Origin: Chlorobiaceae bacterium
GTDB taxonomy: Bacteria; Bacteroidota; Chlorobiia; Chlorobiales; Chlorobiaceae
Length of the DNA: 5,991 nucleotides
Reading direction: 5' to 3'
Assembly: GCA_013336025.1 (NCBI GenBank)
Contig: JAAXUM010000118.1
Location: forward strand, 1 to 5,991
A program made the position numbers and the translations under genes. Below, one piece after another: positions 1 to 5,691 of this stretch. How positions within the stretch are numbered: position 1 is the stretch's first letter; the number at the start of each line of letters is the position of its first letter. Under the pieces are notes generated by a model. It was not told the origin of the DNA. It made no database searches and saw only the letters and a list, made by a program, of their open reading frames with translations.

Positions 1-190
1 CAGCAACCCCGACAAGAAAGGTGAACTGCGCGATATAGAGCCCCCAGCTCACATCCCTGCCCATCCCGGTAACCGTGAGGCCAAACCATCTCTGCTGGCT
101 GTAGGCAAAAAGTCCGGAACCAATAACCAGACAAAGGAATGCTATCCAGAGCCAGTAGTTTCGGTTTCCTTTCAGCGCTTTCTCAATCAT
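1..190 (-). CDS. dsrP: DsrP, N-terminal part (NrfD-like membrane subunit of DsrMKJOP), cut by the window edge
   Basis: This is the first 63 codons of an integral membrane protein that runs off the left edge. The translation starts [15 protein letters not shown], continues into a hydrophobic helix at about residues 13-30, then a loop with [18 protein letters not shown], where a second helix begins. The [18 protein letters not shown] signature is typical of the NrfD/PsrC-like subunit DsrP. In the family, DsrP interacts with quinones and passes electrons to or from the periplasmic Fe-S subunit DsrO and cytochrome DsrJ. The start is firm: the dsrO stop codon (TAA, 200-202) is in frame just upstream, so ATG at 188-190 is the first possible start. 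No Shine-Dalgarno is visible in the 9 bases between dsrO and dsrP, so translation probably depends on coupling with dsrO. The identity rests on this N-terminal stretch plus the gene order. Confidence 0.93.
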   Translation of the reverse strand, partial: MIEKALKGNRNYWLWIAFLCLVIGSGLFAYSQQRWFGLTVTGMGRDVSWGLYIAQFTFLVGVA

Positions 191-199
191 GGGAAGTCG

Positions 200-976
200 T
201 TAGATAATGTAAAAAACTGACGGCAAGGTACCCAGTTCGGGTTTCCGCTGCATAGTCTGGTTGTTTTCAAGAAGCTTCCGGATTTCAGACTCCGGATCGT
301 TGAGATCTCCAAAAGTCAGAGCCTTGTTCGGGCAGCTCTCAACGCAGGCTGGCTCGAGTCCCTTTACGAGCCGTTCTGAACAGAAATTGCATTTTTCAAC
401 AACGCCCTGCATTCTTGTAGGGTAATCGGTGCTCGGATTTTTGATCCCCATCCGTGGATCCTGCCAGTTGAAGCTCCGTGAACCGTATGGGCATGCCGCC
501 ATGCAGAATCGGCATCCGATGCAGCGATGGTAATCCATCGCAACAATACCATCCCAGCGCTTGAAGGTTGCTTCCGTAGGGCAGGCTTTTGTACAGGGAG
601 ATTCGGCGCAGTGGTTGCAGAGCGTCAAACAGGAGCGATCTCTGGTCTCTTTATTCAGAAACTGCTGGCTCGCGGTTGGAAAAGCTTTTTCATAAGGGCT
701 CTTCCAGATCCACTTGACCTCATCCTTGCGGCTCCTGAAATCCGGTACGTTGTGAACATGATGGCACTTCAGAATGCACTCCTGACAGCTCTCCTGGCAG
801 GTGCGGGTGTCAACCACCATACCCCAGCGGATTTTTCCCGCAACAGGCTTTTCATCCCATACAGGAAGAACCGTTTTTTCAAGGGAGGATTTCGGAAGCA
901 GACCTGAAGCAACGCCAAGACCGGCAAGAACGCCAAGGCCAGATTTCCTGATAAAGTCTCTTCTTTGTTCGTTCAT
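200..976 (-). CDS. dsrO: DsrO, periplasmic ferredoxin-like iron-sulfur subunit with Tat signal
   Basis: A 258-residue protein. It opens with a twin-arginine signal ([10 protein letters not shown], residues 4-13) followed by a short hydrophobic Gly/Leu/Val stretch (14-27), so it should be folded with its clusters and exported by Tat. Four cysteine groups follow, as in DsrO/DmsB/NrfC-type proteins: C60-x3-C64-x2-C67-x3-C71; C116, C120, C123, C128, C132; C152-x2-C155-x2-C158-x3-C162; C196-x2-C199 with C211-x3-C215. These would bind several [4Fe-4S] clusters that wire DsrJ to DsrP. The frame could begin 13 codons upstream at 1015, but I chose ATG at 976: it places the RR motif properly near the N-terminus and has GGAG (985-988) 8 bases ahead. 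Its A is shared with the dsrJ stop (TGATG), which indicates translational coupling. The start is the only uncertain point. Confidence 0.96.
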   Translation of the reverse strand: MNEQRRDFIRKSGLGVLAGLGVASGLLPKSSLEKTVLPVWDEKPVAGKIRWGMVVDTRTCQESCQECILKCHHVHNVPDFRSRKDEVKWIWKSPYEKAFPTASQQFLNKETRDRSCLTLCNHCAESPCTKACPTEATFKRWDGIVAMDYHRCIGCRFCMAACPYGSRSFNWQDPRMGIKNPSTDYPTRMQGVVEKCNFCSERLVKGLEPACVESCPNKALTFGDLNDPESEIRKLLENNQTMQRKPELGTLPSVFYII

Positions 977-1383
977 CACGGTGTCTCCATGGGCGACAGA
1001 TGACAATTCCAGCACTTCGGCTTGACATTGGCATACATGTGGCAGTTAAAGCAGAAAAGCCGGTTATTGGCATGACATCCCAGGCAGGTATTCAGGCTTT
1101 TGTCGAATTTACTCCCGTTTGGCGCAACGTGCACGCGGTTCCCCTCCCTCACAGAGGAGTTGCGCCATGCACTCAATACCCGCATATGATTGGCTTTCAT
1201 GTACGCCGTCGGCATAATGCATTTTGAGCTGTCTATGGCCGCGCTCGCAGCCGGACGCGGACTCTGCGGAACCGGATCTGCTGCATGACCCACCTGCATG
1301 AATGCATACGTTCCGGCCAGAAGGAACAGCACGAACAGGCTGAAAATTATATGGTTTTTATTAATCGACATCGCCCTCCTCAT
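976..1383 (-). CDS. dsrJ: DsrJ, triheme cytochrome c of the DsrMKJOP complex
   Basis: A 135-residue protein with an N-terminal hydrophobic segment (about residues 11-31) that acts as an export signal or uncleaved membrane anchor, placing the rest in the periplasm. Three CxxCH heme-c sites stand close together near the C-terminus: CLGCH (100-104), CFNCH (111-115) and CWNCH (124-128). Before them is the DsrJ signature [14 protein letters not shown]...VREG (54-81). C55 aligns by motif with the conserved cysteine that gives one heme unusual His/Cys ligation in Allochromatium DsrJ, and H66 is another likely ligand. The gene overlaps the end of dsrK by 23 bases. ATG at 1383 has AGGA 7 bases upstream; a second in-frame ATG at 1371 (MSINKN...) has a stronger AGGAGG but only 3 bases away, so the start could be 4 codons later. 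The stop shares a base with the dsrO start. Confidence 0.96.
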   Translation of the reverse strand: MRRAMSINKNHIIFSLFVLFLLAGTYAFMQVGHAADPVPQSPRPAASAAIDSSKCIMPTAYMKANHMRVLSAWRNSSVREGNRVHVAPNGSKFDKSLNTCLGCHANNRLFCFNCHMYANVKPKCWNCHLSPMETP

Positions 1384-3010
1384 CGTCGAATCCTGTCATT
1401 GGATGCTCTCTCAAGTCCTCTGTTCTCTTTTTTTCTCCCTCCATCACCAGCGCGTTTCCGACCAGTTCATGCAGACCATAGACCGTCACGCCCGGATTCC
1501 AGTACTTCATCAAAGCGGGAAGGCTTGCCCTGTCAATTGCACAGATCGTTACAAGAGAGTCAACCTTGTGTTTGTCCTTTACATGCTTTACCGCGTTTGC
1601 TCTCGGAAATCCACCTCTCATGCGCATCTCCATGTTCTCCTCTGAATTGATCCCGCTTCCTGAACCGCAGCAGAAGGTCTGTTCACGAATGGTATTCTCC
1701 GGCATTTCATGAAAAGAGTTGCAGACATTGTCAAGAATAAAGCGAGGCTCTTCGAACATGCCCATCCCTCTTGCAACATTGCAGGAGTCGTGAAAAGTTG
1801 TTTTCAGGTGATCATTGCGCCGGGGATCAAGTTTGAGCTTTTTATGATAAATAAGATCTGCTGTAAATTCAGCGATATGAACCATTTTGGTAGCCGCTGC
1901 ATTTGTGAACTTCGTTCCGGTTATCGGGGATACCGGTACCTGAAGAAAATCAGCAGGACCGTTCATGGTATTCATATACTGATGTACAACACGCCACATG
2001 TGGCCGCATTCACCACCAAGTATCCATTTCACCTTCAGGCGTTCAGCCTCGTGATACATTTTGGCATTCAGCTTTTTCATCATGTCGTTTGATGTGAACA
2101 TGCCGAAATTACCACCTTCGGAAGCATAGGTGCTGATGGTGTAATCCAGACCGATATGATGAAAGAGCAGGAGATAACCCATCATGGTATAAACTCCGGG
2201 ATCACCGAAGACGTCACCGGAAGGCGTTATGAAAAGAATCTCCGCTCCTTTCCTGTTGAATGTCGGGTTGACCGTTACGCCTGTCATGTCCTCAATATCT
2301 TCAACAAGCGACTCGATATTCTGCACGAAGGTGTGCGGTTCAATGCCCAGATGATTTCCCGTACGATTGCAATTGGCAACCGGAGCCAGAATCCAGTTAT
2401 TGTTGACCCCGATCAGGTTCAGAAGCTCACGGGCGACCATTGTTATTTCCGCCGTATCAATACCGAGAGGGCAAAAAACAGAGCATCGGCGACACTCTGT
2501 ACACTGATAGTAGTACATGTGCCACTCCTTGATCACCTCCGAAGTCAACTTTCTTGAGCCGGAAAAGCCCTGCAGGATCTTTTCAACCAGAGGGAAATCG
2601 TTCCGATAGACTGATCGAAGCAGTTCTGCTCTCACAACAGGCATGTTTCTCGGATCACCCGTACCGAGAAAAAAATGGCATTTGTCGGCACAGGCTCCGC
2701 AGCGAACACAGGAGTCCAGATAAAGCTTGAGTGAACGATACTTTTTAAGACGTACCTTCAGGCCCTCACTGATCGTTTTCTGCCAGTCAGCGGGCAGTTT
2801 CCAGTCGTCATCGAGTGCCGACCACTTTCGGGAATTGGGAAAACCGAGTTCTTCTACGACTTCGGGTTTTGCCGGAAAAGACCAGTTTCCGTCGCGAAAT
2901 TCAAAAGGCGTATCCCACCACTCTTTTTTAGAGTAATCCCCTTTGAGAATGCTCGGTTTGTCCTCAAAGTCTTTTTTGAGATCGGATAGTTTCGGAAGGT
3001 ATTTCGACAT
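1361..3010 (-). CDS. dsrK: DsrK, HdrD-like iron-sulfur catalytic subunit of DsrMKJOP
   Basis: A 549-residue cytoplasmic protein related to heterodisulfide reductase HdrD. Two ferredoxin-type [4Fe-4S] motifs lie at [11 protein letters not shown] (C101, 104, 107, 111) and [11 protein letters not shown] (C170, 173, 176, 180), the second followed by Pro. The C-terminal half carries CCG-domain cysteines: C335 (GGECGH), C410 (HDSC) and the C447-C448-G pair. In HdrB/D proteins such residues bind the noncubane or special [4Fe-4S] cluster used in disulfide chemistry. The presumed substrate is the DsrC trisulfide or dithiol, with electrons exchanged with DsrM hemes. The length matches the family. The start ATG lies 2 bases after the dsrM stop with no strong Shine-Dalgarno, so coupling with dsrM is likely. 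The protein ends in an acidic tail (DDEEGDVD), whose codons contain the dsrJ ribosome-binding region. Confidence 0.97.
   Translation of the reverse strand: MSKYLPKLSDLKKDFEDKPSILKGDYSKKEWWDTPFEFRDGNWSFPAKPEVVEELGFPNSRKWSALDDDWKLPADWQKTISEGLKVRLKKYRSLKLYLDSCVRCGACADKCHFFLGTGDPRNMPVVRAELLRSVYRNDFPLVEKILQGFSGSRKLTSEVIKEWHMYYYQCTECRRCSVFCPLGIDTAEITMVARELLNLIGVNNNWILAPVANCNRTGNHLGIEPHTFVQNIESLVEDIEDMTGVTVNPTFNRKGAEILFITPSGDVFGDPGVYTMMGYLLLFHHIGLDYTISTYASEGGNFGMFTSNDMMKKLNAKMYHEAERLKVKWILGGECGHMWRVVHQYMNTMNGPADFLQVPVSPITGTKFTNAAATKMVHIAEFTADLIYHKKLKLDPRRNDHLKTTFHDSCNVARGMGMFEEPRFILDNVCNSFHEMPENTIREQTFCCGSGSGINSEENMEMRMRGGFPRANAVKHVKDKHKVDSLVTICAIDRASLPALMKYWNPGVTVYGLHELVGNALVMEGEKKRTEDLREHPMTGFDDEEGDVD
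1374..1394 (-). promoter_or_regulatory. Tandem ribosome-binding signals for dsrJ inside the end of dsrK
   Basis: Two purine-rich motifs precede two in-frame dsrJ ATGs. AGGA at 1391-1394 stands 7 bases before ATG 1383. AGGAGG at 1375-1380 stands 3 bases before ATG 1371, which is shorter than the usual 5-9 bases. Both lie within the acidic-tail codons of dsrK, so ribosomes finishing dsrK are well placed to start dsrJ. The spacing favours ATG 1383 and the motif strength favours ATG 1371. Confidence 0.5.
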
Positions 3011-3012
3011 GG

Positions 3013-4008
3013 TTATTGCTTTTCAACCGGTAATTTTGCCTTTTTCATCTTTTCGCGATACTCGTCCTCATATTCTGGATATGTCCTGAATTTTATAGCT
3101 GCATTCCAGGGATTGATGTGCCTCTTTTCACGACTGTTGTTGCAGAGATTGCGGGTTGGACTCAGAAAGATTGCACCCATGTGCATCAGTTTGCTGAAAG
3201 GGAAGTAAACCGCAAGCACACAGACAAGAAAAAGATGAACATAGAACAGCGCTCCTATCGGTGCCGGCGCTTCAAAACTGAAGGCCACCAGCCGCAGCAT
3301 CTGATCCTTGACCGGCATGACGTCAACCTTGACGATATAGCGCATGATGATGCCGACAAGAACAATACCGGTAATGAGAAAAAGCGGAAAATAGTCTGTC
3401 TGCAGGGAGATAATCCGCATTTTGGCATCGATCATCCTGCGGACAAACAGAAACGTAACCGCAGAAAGAACAAGCGCATCTGTAAGATAAAAAGCAGGGA
3501 GTGTGAGATCAAAAAAACGGTCGGCGCCTTCAACAAACTGAATAAAATCGGGCACCATAATGAAAAAATAGCGGGCATGGCGCAGCCCGATCAGAAGAAG
3601 CGACCAGTGAAAGACAAGTCCACCCATCCAAAGCCATTTGTTTGAACCATGAACAAGAGAGGGCCCTTCCCGCAGTTCACTTTTTGTGTTCCGGAACAGA
3701 GAACGGAAAAAAAACACTTCGGAGAGCACTCTGAGGGCGGCCTGCCAGGCTCTCGATGGTGAACCAAACTTGTCCTGCTTTATCCAGTCAAGTGATTTCT
3801 CCTGACCACAGGTGGTAGTGATTCGAAACGGCACGGGCCTTTTGAGCCAGTCAAACAACCGGTAGACAAATCCTGCAATAAATATCAGCGCAGATGCATA
3901 GGGTATGATAACGCCAAACAGATAATCAAGCCCTGCATAGGTAACGCCGATAAAAGGAATCAGCGAAAGAACCGCCACCATACCAATGGGCATAAGAACT
4001 TTTTTCAC
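3013..4008 (-). CDS. dsrM: DsrM, membrane cytochrome b subunit (NarI-like)
   Basis: A 331-residue inner-membrane protein. About six hydrophobic helices are visible, near residues 7-26, 29-50, 126-148, 170-190, 206-226 and 252-274. The long hydrophilic stretch between the second and third (about 51-120) and the charged C-terminal tail (about 290-331) fit DsrM of the respiratory nitrate reductase gamma-subunit type. Candidate heme-b ligands are H134 and H144 (VFHWSLLLIGLRHARYF) and H258 and H276 in the last helix pair. The family takes electrons from or gives them to menaquinone and passes them to DsrK, encoded 2 bases downstream. The start is GTG at 4008, preceded by AGGAGG at 4017-4022 with 8 bases spacing, and it overlaps the dsrT stop by 4 bases (GTGA). 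The later ATG at codon 6 lacks such support. Confidence 0.96.
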   Translation of the reverse strand: MKKVLMPIGMVAVLSLIPFIGVTYAGLDYLFGVIIPYASALIFIAGFVYRLFDWLKRPVPFRITTTCGQEKSLDWIKQDKFGSPSRAWQAALRVLSEVFFFRSLFRNTKSELREGPSLVHGSNKWLWMGGLVFHWSLLLIGLRHARYFFIMVPDFIQFVEGADRFFDLTLPAFYLTDALVLSAVTFLFVRRMIDAKMRIISLQTDYFPLFLITGIVLVGIIMRYIVKVDVMPVKDQMLRLVAFSFEAPAPIGALFYVHLFLVCVLAVYFPFSKLMHMGAIFLSPTRNLCNNSREKRHINPWNAAIKFRTYPEYEDEYREKMKKAKLPVEKQ

Positions 4009-4451
4009 CCTTCAGCCCTCCTGAGTGCCATAAACATACTCCTCTGGCGTTCTTCAACTTTGAGTTGATAAATTTTTTCACGATGAGCCATAAAATCGTC
4101 ACATGCCTCAAGCATTATCTCTTTAATGCGGGTTTGCAGCAAATCCCGGCTCTCATCATCAGATACGAATGCCATAAGGATAGTTTGCAGTTCAAAAAAA
4201 AGCCTCATTGACCGGGATGGAGGAAACGGGTGGATTGCAAAAATGCGTGAAAAACTGCTGAGTCCCTCCGTACAGGATTCACCGCCCTCTTCAAATCCGT
4301 CAAGAATCATGCCCATAGCTTCATGCAGAAGATCAAATATCGGGGTTCCCCGCGCCATTTTTTCAGAAAAAAGAGCAAGAGCCTTCCCATGCCAGCCAGC
4401 AAGAATCTCTTTTCTGTTCTGCTGAATTACCCTGCCCATTGCTTTACTCAT
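4005..4451 (-). CDS. dsrT: DsrT, small RsbRD-N-like protein of unknown role preceding dsrMKJOP
   Basis: A 148-residue, mostly helical, soluble protein with no signal peptide or membrane segment. The pattern NRKEILAGWHGKALALF at about 12-28, then GTPIFDLLHEAMGMILDGF, then FSRIFAIHPFPPSRSMRLFF at about 67-86, resembles the N-terminal domain of RsbRD-type stressosome/sensor proteins (recognised from memory, not searched). In Chlorobi a gene at this spot is called dsrT; related proteins occur beside dsrMKJOP in sulfate reducers, and the function is not established. It has two cysteines (C60, C117) and no obvious metal site. The stop overlaps the dsrM GTG by 4 bases, and its last codons supply the dsrM Shine-Dalgarno, so dsrT and dsrM should be made together. 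ATG 4451 has no clear Shine-Dalgarno; ATG 4439, four codons later, is an alternative start. Symbol assigned by gene order plus domain look. Confidence 0.85.
   Translation of the reverse strand: MSKAMGRVIQQNRKEILAGWHGKALALFSEKMARGTPIFDLLHEAMGMILDGFEEGGESCTEGLSSFSRIFAIHPFPPSRSMRLFFELQTILMAFVSDDESRDLLQTRIKEIMLEACDDFMAHREKIYQLKVEERQRSMFMALRRAEG
4017..4022 (-). promoter_or_regulatory. Shine-Dalgarno of dsrM within the end of dsrT
   Basis: A consensus AGGAGG lies 8 bases before the GTG start of dsrM and is read as Arg-Arg codons of dsrT. It is one of the best ribosome-binding sites in the window and decides the GTG start over the ATG at codon 6. Confidence 0.75.
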
Positions 4452-4455
4452 AGCG

Positions 4456-4475
4456 CAATAAAAAACCGTTTATTG
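4456..4475 (-). promoter_or_regulatory. Inverted repeat directly before the dsrT start
   Basis: Perfect 7-base arms, CAATAAA and TTTATTG, flank a 6-base loop (CGGTTT on the minus strand). The right arm ends 4 bases before the dsrT ATG, so in the mRNA it would occupy the position where a Shine-Dalgarno is expected; none is present. It could be an AT-rich hairpin limiting dsrT translation, an operator-like dyad, or chance in AT-rich spacer DNA. Role inferred only. Confidence 0.35.
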
Positions 4476-4484
4476 TCCCTGCTG

Positions 4485-4513
4485 AAAAATAGCTCTGGTT
4501 GTCACAACCAGCT
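4485..4513 (-). terminator. Possible attenuator or weak terminator at the dsrH-dsrT junction
   Basis: A perfect 17-base dyad (4495-4511: 8-base arms CTGGTTGT and ACAACCAG around one base) spans the dsrH stop codon. As RNA it can fold into a 7-bp stem with the stop triplet UGA as loop. The stem can be extended by AG/CU pairs after a 2-base bulge, and ATTTTT (4490-4485) follows at once on the transcribed strand. This is the layout of an intrinsic terminator, but the stem is short and only moderately GC-rich, and genes of the same pathway continue 34 bases further on. Partial termination, or a 3' end that protects the EFH message, is more likely than a full stop. Confidence 0.4.
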
Positions 4514-4795
4514 GTTAACCTGATGACGCTCAACAAGCTCAACAAATCCTTCGTAATCGACCCTCGTCACGCCCTCGTCAACAGCGGAGATCCCGCGAGC
4601 ATCAAGATCAGGAGCAAGCGCGTAAACAGGATTGGCTTTTTGGATGGTTGCAATCATTGAAGAAAACCTGTTGCCCGCCTGAACCGCATAAACGCCGTCC
4701 TCGATGAACAGAACGGGATCACCCGGCAGGAGAAACCTTCCGCATGTTTCAAGGGTATCGCTGGCAAATGGAGATTTATTGATGGTATGTAGCAT
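4502..4795 (-). CDS. dsrH: DsrH, TusB-like subunit of the DsrEFH sulfur-transfer complex
   Basis: A 97-residue cytoplasmic protein with the DsrH/TusB layout: MLHTINKSPF at the N-terminus, a core strand VLFIEDGVYA (28-37), a strand PVYALAPDLDARG (56-68), and a C-terminal helix with DYEGFVELVERH. C18 in the TLETCGRFL helix corresponds by position to the conserved cysteine of Allochromatium DsrH (Cys20). DsrH joins DsrE and DsrF in a hexamer of E2F2H2 type that carries persulfide sulfur toward DsrC. ATG 4795 is chosen because the MLHTINKSP beginning is characteristic and no other plausible start lies just upstream; its Shine-Dalgarno is poor. The gene is separated from dsrF by 74 bases, an unusually wide gap for this trio. 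Confidence 0.94.
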   Translation of the reverse strand: MLHTINKSPFASDTLETCGRFLLPGDPVLFIEDGVYAVQAGNRFSSMIATIQKANPVYALAPDLDARGISAVDEGVTRVDYEGFVELVERHQVNSWL

Positions 4796-4869
4796 GATGA
4801 CATCTAATATTTCAGAGTTCTTTTCACGTTCACGAAACCGGAATGATCAACCGGCAAACCAGAAAACTG
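4796..4869 (-). other. 74-base spacer between dsrF and dsrH
   Basis: No coding frame, promoter or Shine-Dalgarno is convincing here. It holds an interrupted palindrome CCGG-N9-CCGG with TGATCA at its centre (4838-4854) and a tandem copy of the hexamer TTCACG (4823-4834). Either could be chance. In other cluster junctions of this window the genes mostly touch or overlap, so the gap itself is the notable point. Confidence 0.4.
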
Positions 4870-5259
4870 CTAATGATGGATAATGACATCCTGTTCTTTC
4901 ATCAGTCCGCCAAGTTCGGCAGAGCTCAGAACCTCAACAGGCACAACCAGATCGTCCTGCGTCAATCCCCGCTCTTCAAGAGAAAACTGATCGACATAAA
5001 GCTTTTCAACATCGTAACCATCAAGAGCCATGAAGGTTTTTGAAAAGCCCTTGATACCGATACCGTGTGTGTCCTGATTTTTTTTCAGCGCGTAGATCCC
5101 GTCTCCGATAAACACAACAGAGAGATCCTGCTCATAGGCCGCCATAATCAGAATCATTTCCAGCCCTTCATAACTGTAAATGGTGCCATGAGGCGCATGG
5201 CGCATCACATGCATGATCTTTTTGATATCCGTATTCTCTTCGATATCCGTGTTTCCCAT
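4870..5259 (-). CDS. dsrF: DsrF, TusC-like subunit of the DsrEFH sulfur-transfer complex
   Basis: A 129-residue soluble protein of the DsrE/F family. After a short polar N-terminus comes the first strand (KKIMHVMRHAPHG, 13-25), a helix (SYEGLEMILIMAAYEQ, 29-44), the second strand and turn DLSVVFIGDGIYAL (45-58), and the helix/strand block of TusC (FSKTFMALDGYDVEKLYVD, 72-90). It contains no cysteine, so it cannot carry sulfur itself and should play a structural role beside DsrE and DsrH. The start ATG lies 3 bases after the dsrE stop, and GGAG (5268-5271) stands 8 bases before it, inside the end of dsrE. Symbol assigned from sequence pattern plus its place between dsrE and dsrH. Confidence 0.94.
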   Translation of the reverse strand: MGNTDIEENTDIKKIMHVMRHAPHGTIYSYEGLEMILIMAAYEQDLSVVFIGDGIYALKKNQDTHGIGIKGFSKTFMALDGYDVEKLYVDQFSLEERGLTQDDLVVPVEVLSSAELGGLMKEQDVIIHH

Positions 5260-5262
5260 AGT

Positions 5263-5622
5263 TCAGTCTCCAAAAGTTAACAATCTGTCGTTGCGAATGG
5301 CTATATCCGTGAGTGTGCCAAGACCGGTAATGGTACCGCCCTCGATAAGCACATCGTCATTGATTCCGCGTCGTTTTGAGGCTGCAATGCAGGCAAGAAT
5401 TTCAACTCCATGCTTCTTGCTCAACTCATCCCAGCGGGCGGCAATATTCCTGTCATCCTGAGGCGGATCCATCAATTTTGTAACATTACCGACACCATCG
5501 TTATACAGAAACACTGCGTCAATGGTGTGCCCTTTTTTGATGGCAGCTTCAGCAAACTTGTAGGCCGTATCGGATGCCTGATGGTTATACGGCCCCTCTT
5601 TGAGAAGGATTCCTATGTTCAC
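5263..5622 (-). CDS. dsrE: DsrE, TusD-like catalytic subunit of the DsrEFH sulfur-transfer complex
   Basis: A 119-residue protein with the DsrE/TusD fold pattern: first strand MNIGILLKEGPYNHQASDTA, helix with YKFAEAAIKKGH, strand IDAVFLYNDGV, then the active-site strand VEILACIAASKRRG (73-86). C78 matches the catalytic cysteine number of E. coli TusD and Allochromatium DsrE, which receives persulfide sulfur and passes it on toward DsrC. The RRG after the cysteine and the SGLG-like TITGLGTL segment (97-104) are typical of the family. The start is GTG at 5622: a stop codon lies in frame three codons upstream (5629-5631) and no ATG is available before the first strand. The Shine-Dalgarno is weak. 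dsrF follows after 3 bases. DsrEFH is diagnostic of sulfur oxidisers as opposed to sulfate reducers. Confidence 0.95.
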   Translation of the reverse strand: MNIGILLKEGPYNHQASDTAYKFAEAAIKKGHTIDAVFLYNDGVGNVTKLMDPPQDDRNIAARWDELSKKHGVEILACIAASKRRGINDDVLIEGGTITGLGTLTDIAIRNDRLLTFGD

Positions 5623-5659
5623 CTTTGGTCAGATCGTTAAAATGTTATGGAAATCTGAG

Positions 5660-5691
5660 CGGAAGCGGCCAATCAACTACTGGCCGCTCCG
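5660..5691 (-). promoter_or_regulatory. GC-rich hairpin overlapping the stop of the gene before dsrE
   Basis: Perfect 8-base arms AGCGGCCA (5664-5671) and TGGCCGCT (5681-5688) flank a 9-base loop that contains the stop codon of the upstream gene. Three more pairs form at the base after a one-base bulge at 5663. There is no T run directly after it on the transcribed strand, so it is not a classic intrinsic terminator. It may mark an mRNA processing or stability point between the upstream dsr genes and dsrEFH, or cause partial termination. The effect is inferred; the base pairing is seen. Confidence 0.5.

Noticed and set aside
527..907. 126-residue plus-strand ORF and neighbouring short frames
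   Set aside because: Antisense to dsrO, whose cysteine motifs fix the real frame.
977..1015. 13-codon N-terminal extension of dsrO
   Set aside because: It would lie inside dsrJ and push the twin-arginine motif away from the N-terminus; ATG 976 has a well-spaced GGAG and a stop-start overlap.
1285..1650. Two overlapping plus-strand ORFs (1285-1650 and 1298-1645)
   Set aside because: They are antisense to the end of dsrK and the start of dsrJ, both of which have clear family motifs; the translations are low-complexity Ser/Pro/His-rich shadows.
3118..3645. 175-residue plus-strand ORF, very rich in Lys, Arg, Asn and His
   Set aside because: It lies entirely antisense to dsrM, has a composition typical of the reverse complement of a membrane protein gene, and shows no domain or ribosome-binding site.
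3926..4111. 61-residue minus-strand ORF across the dsrT-dsrM junction
   Set aside because: It is an out-of-frame reading of the overlap between two well-supported genes, with no recognisable features.
4452..4501. Promoter for dsrT-MKJOP
   Set aside because: I found no pair of -35 and -10 boxes with proper spacing in this gap; AT-rich bases here are better explained by the inverted repeat.
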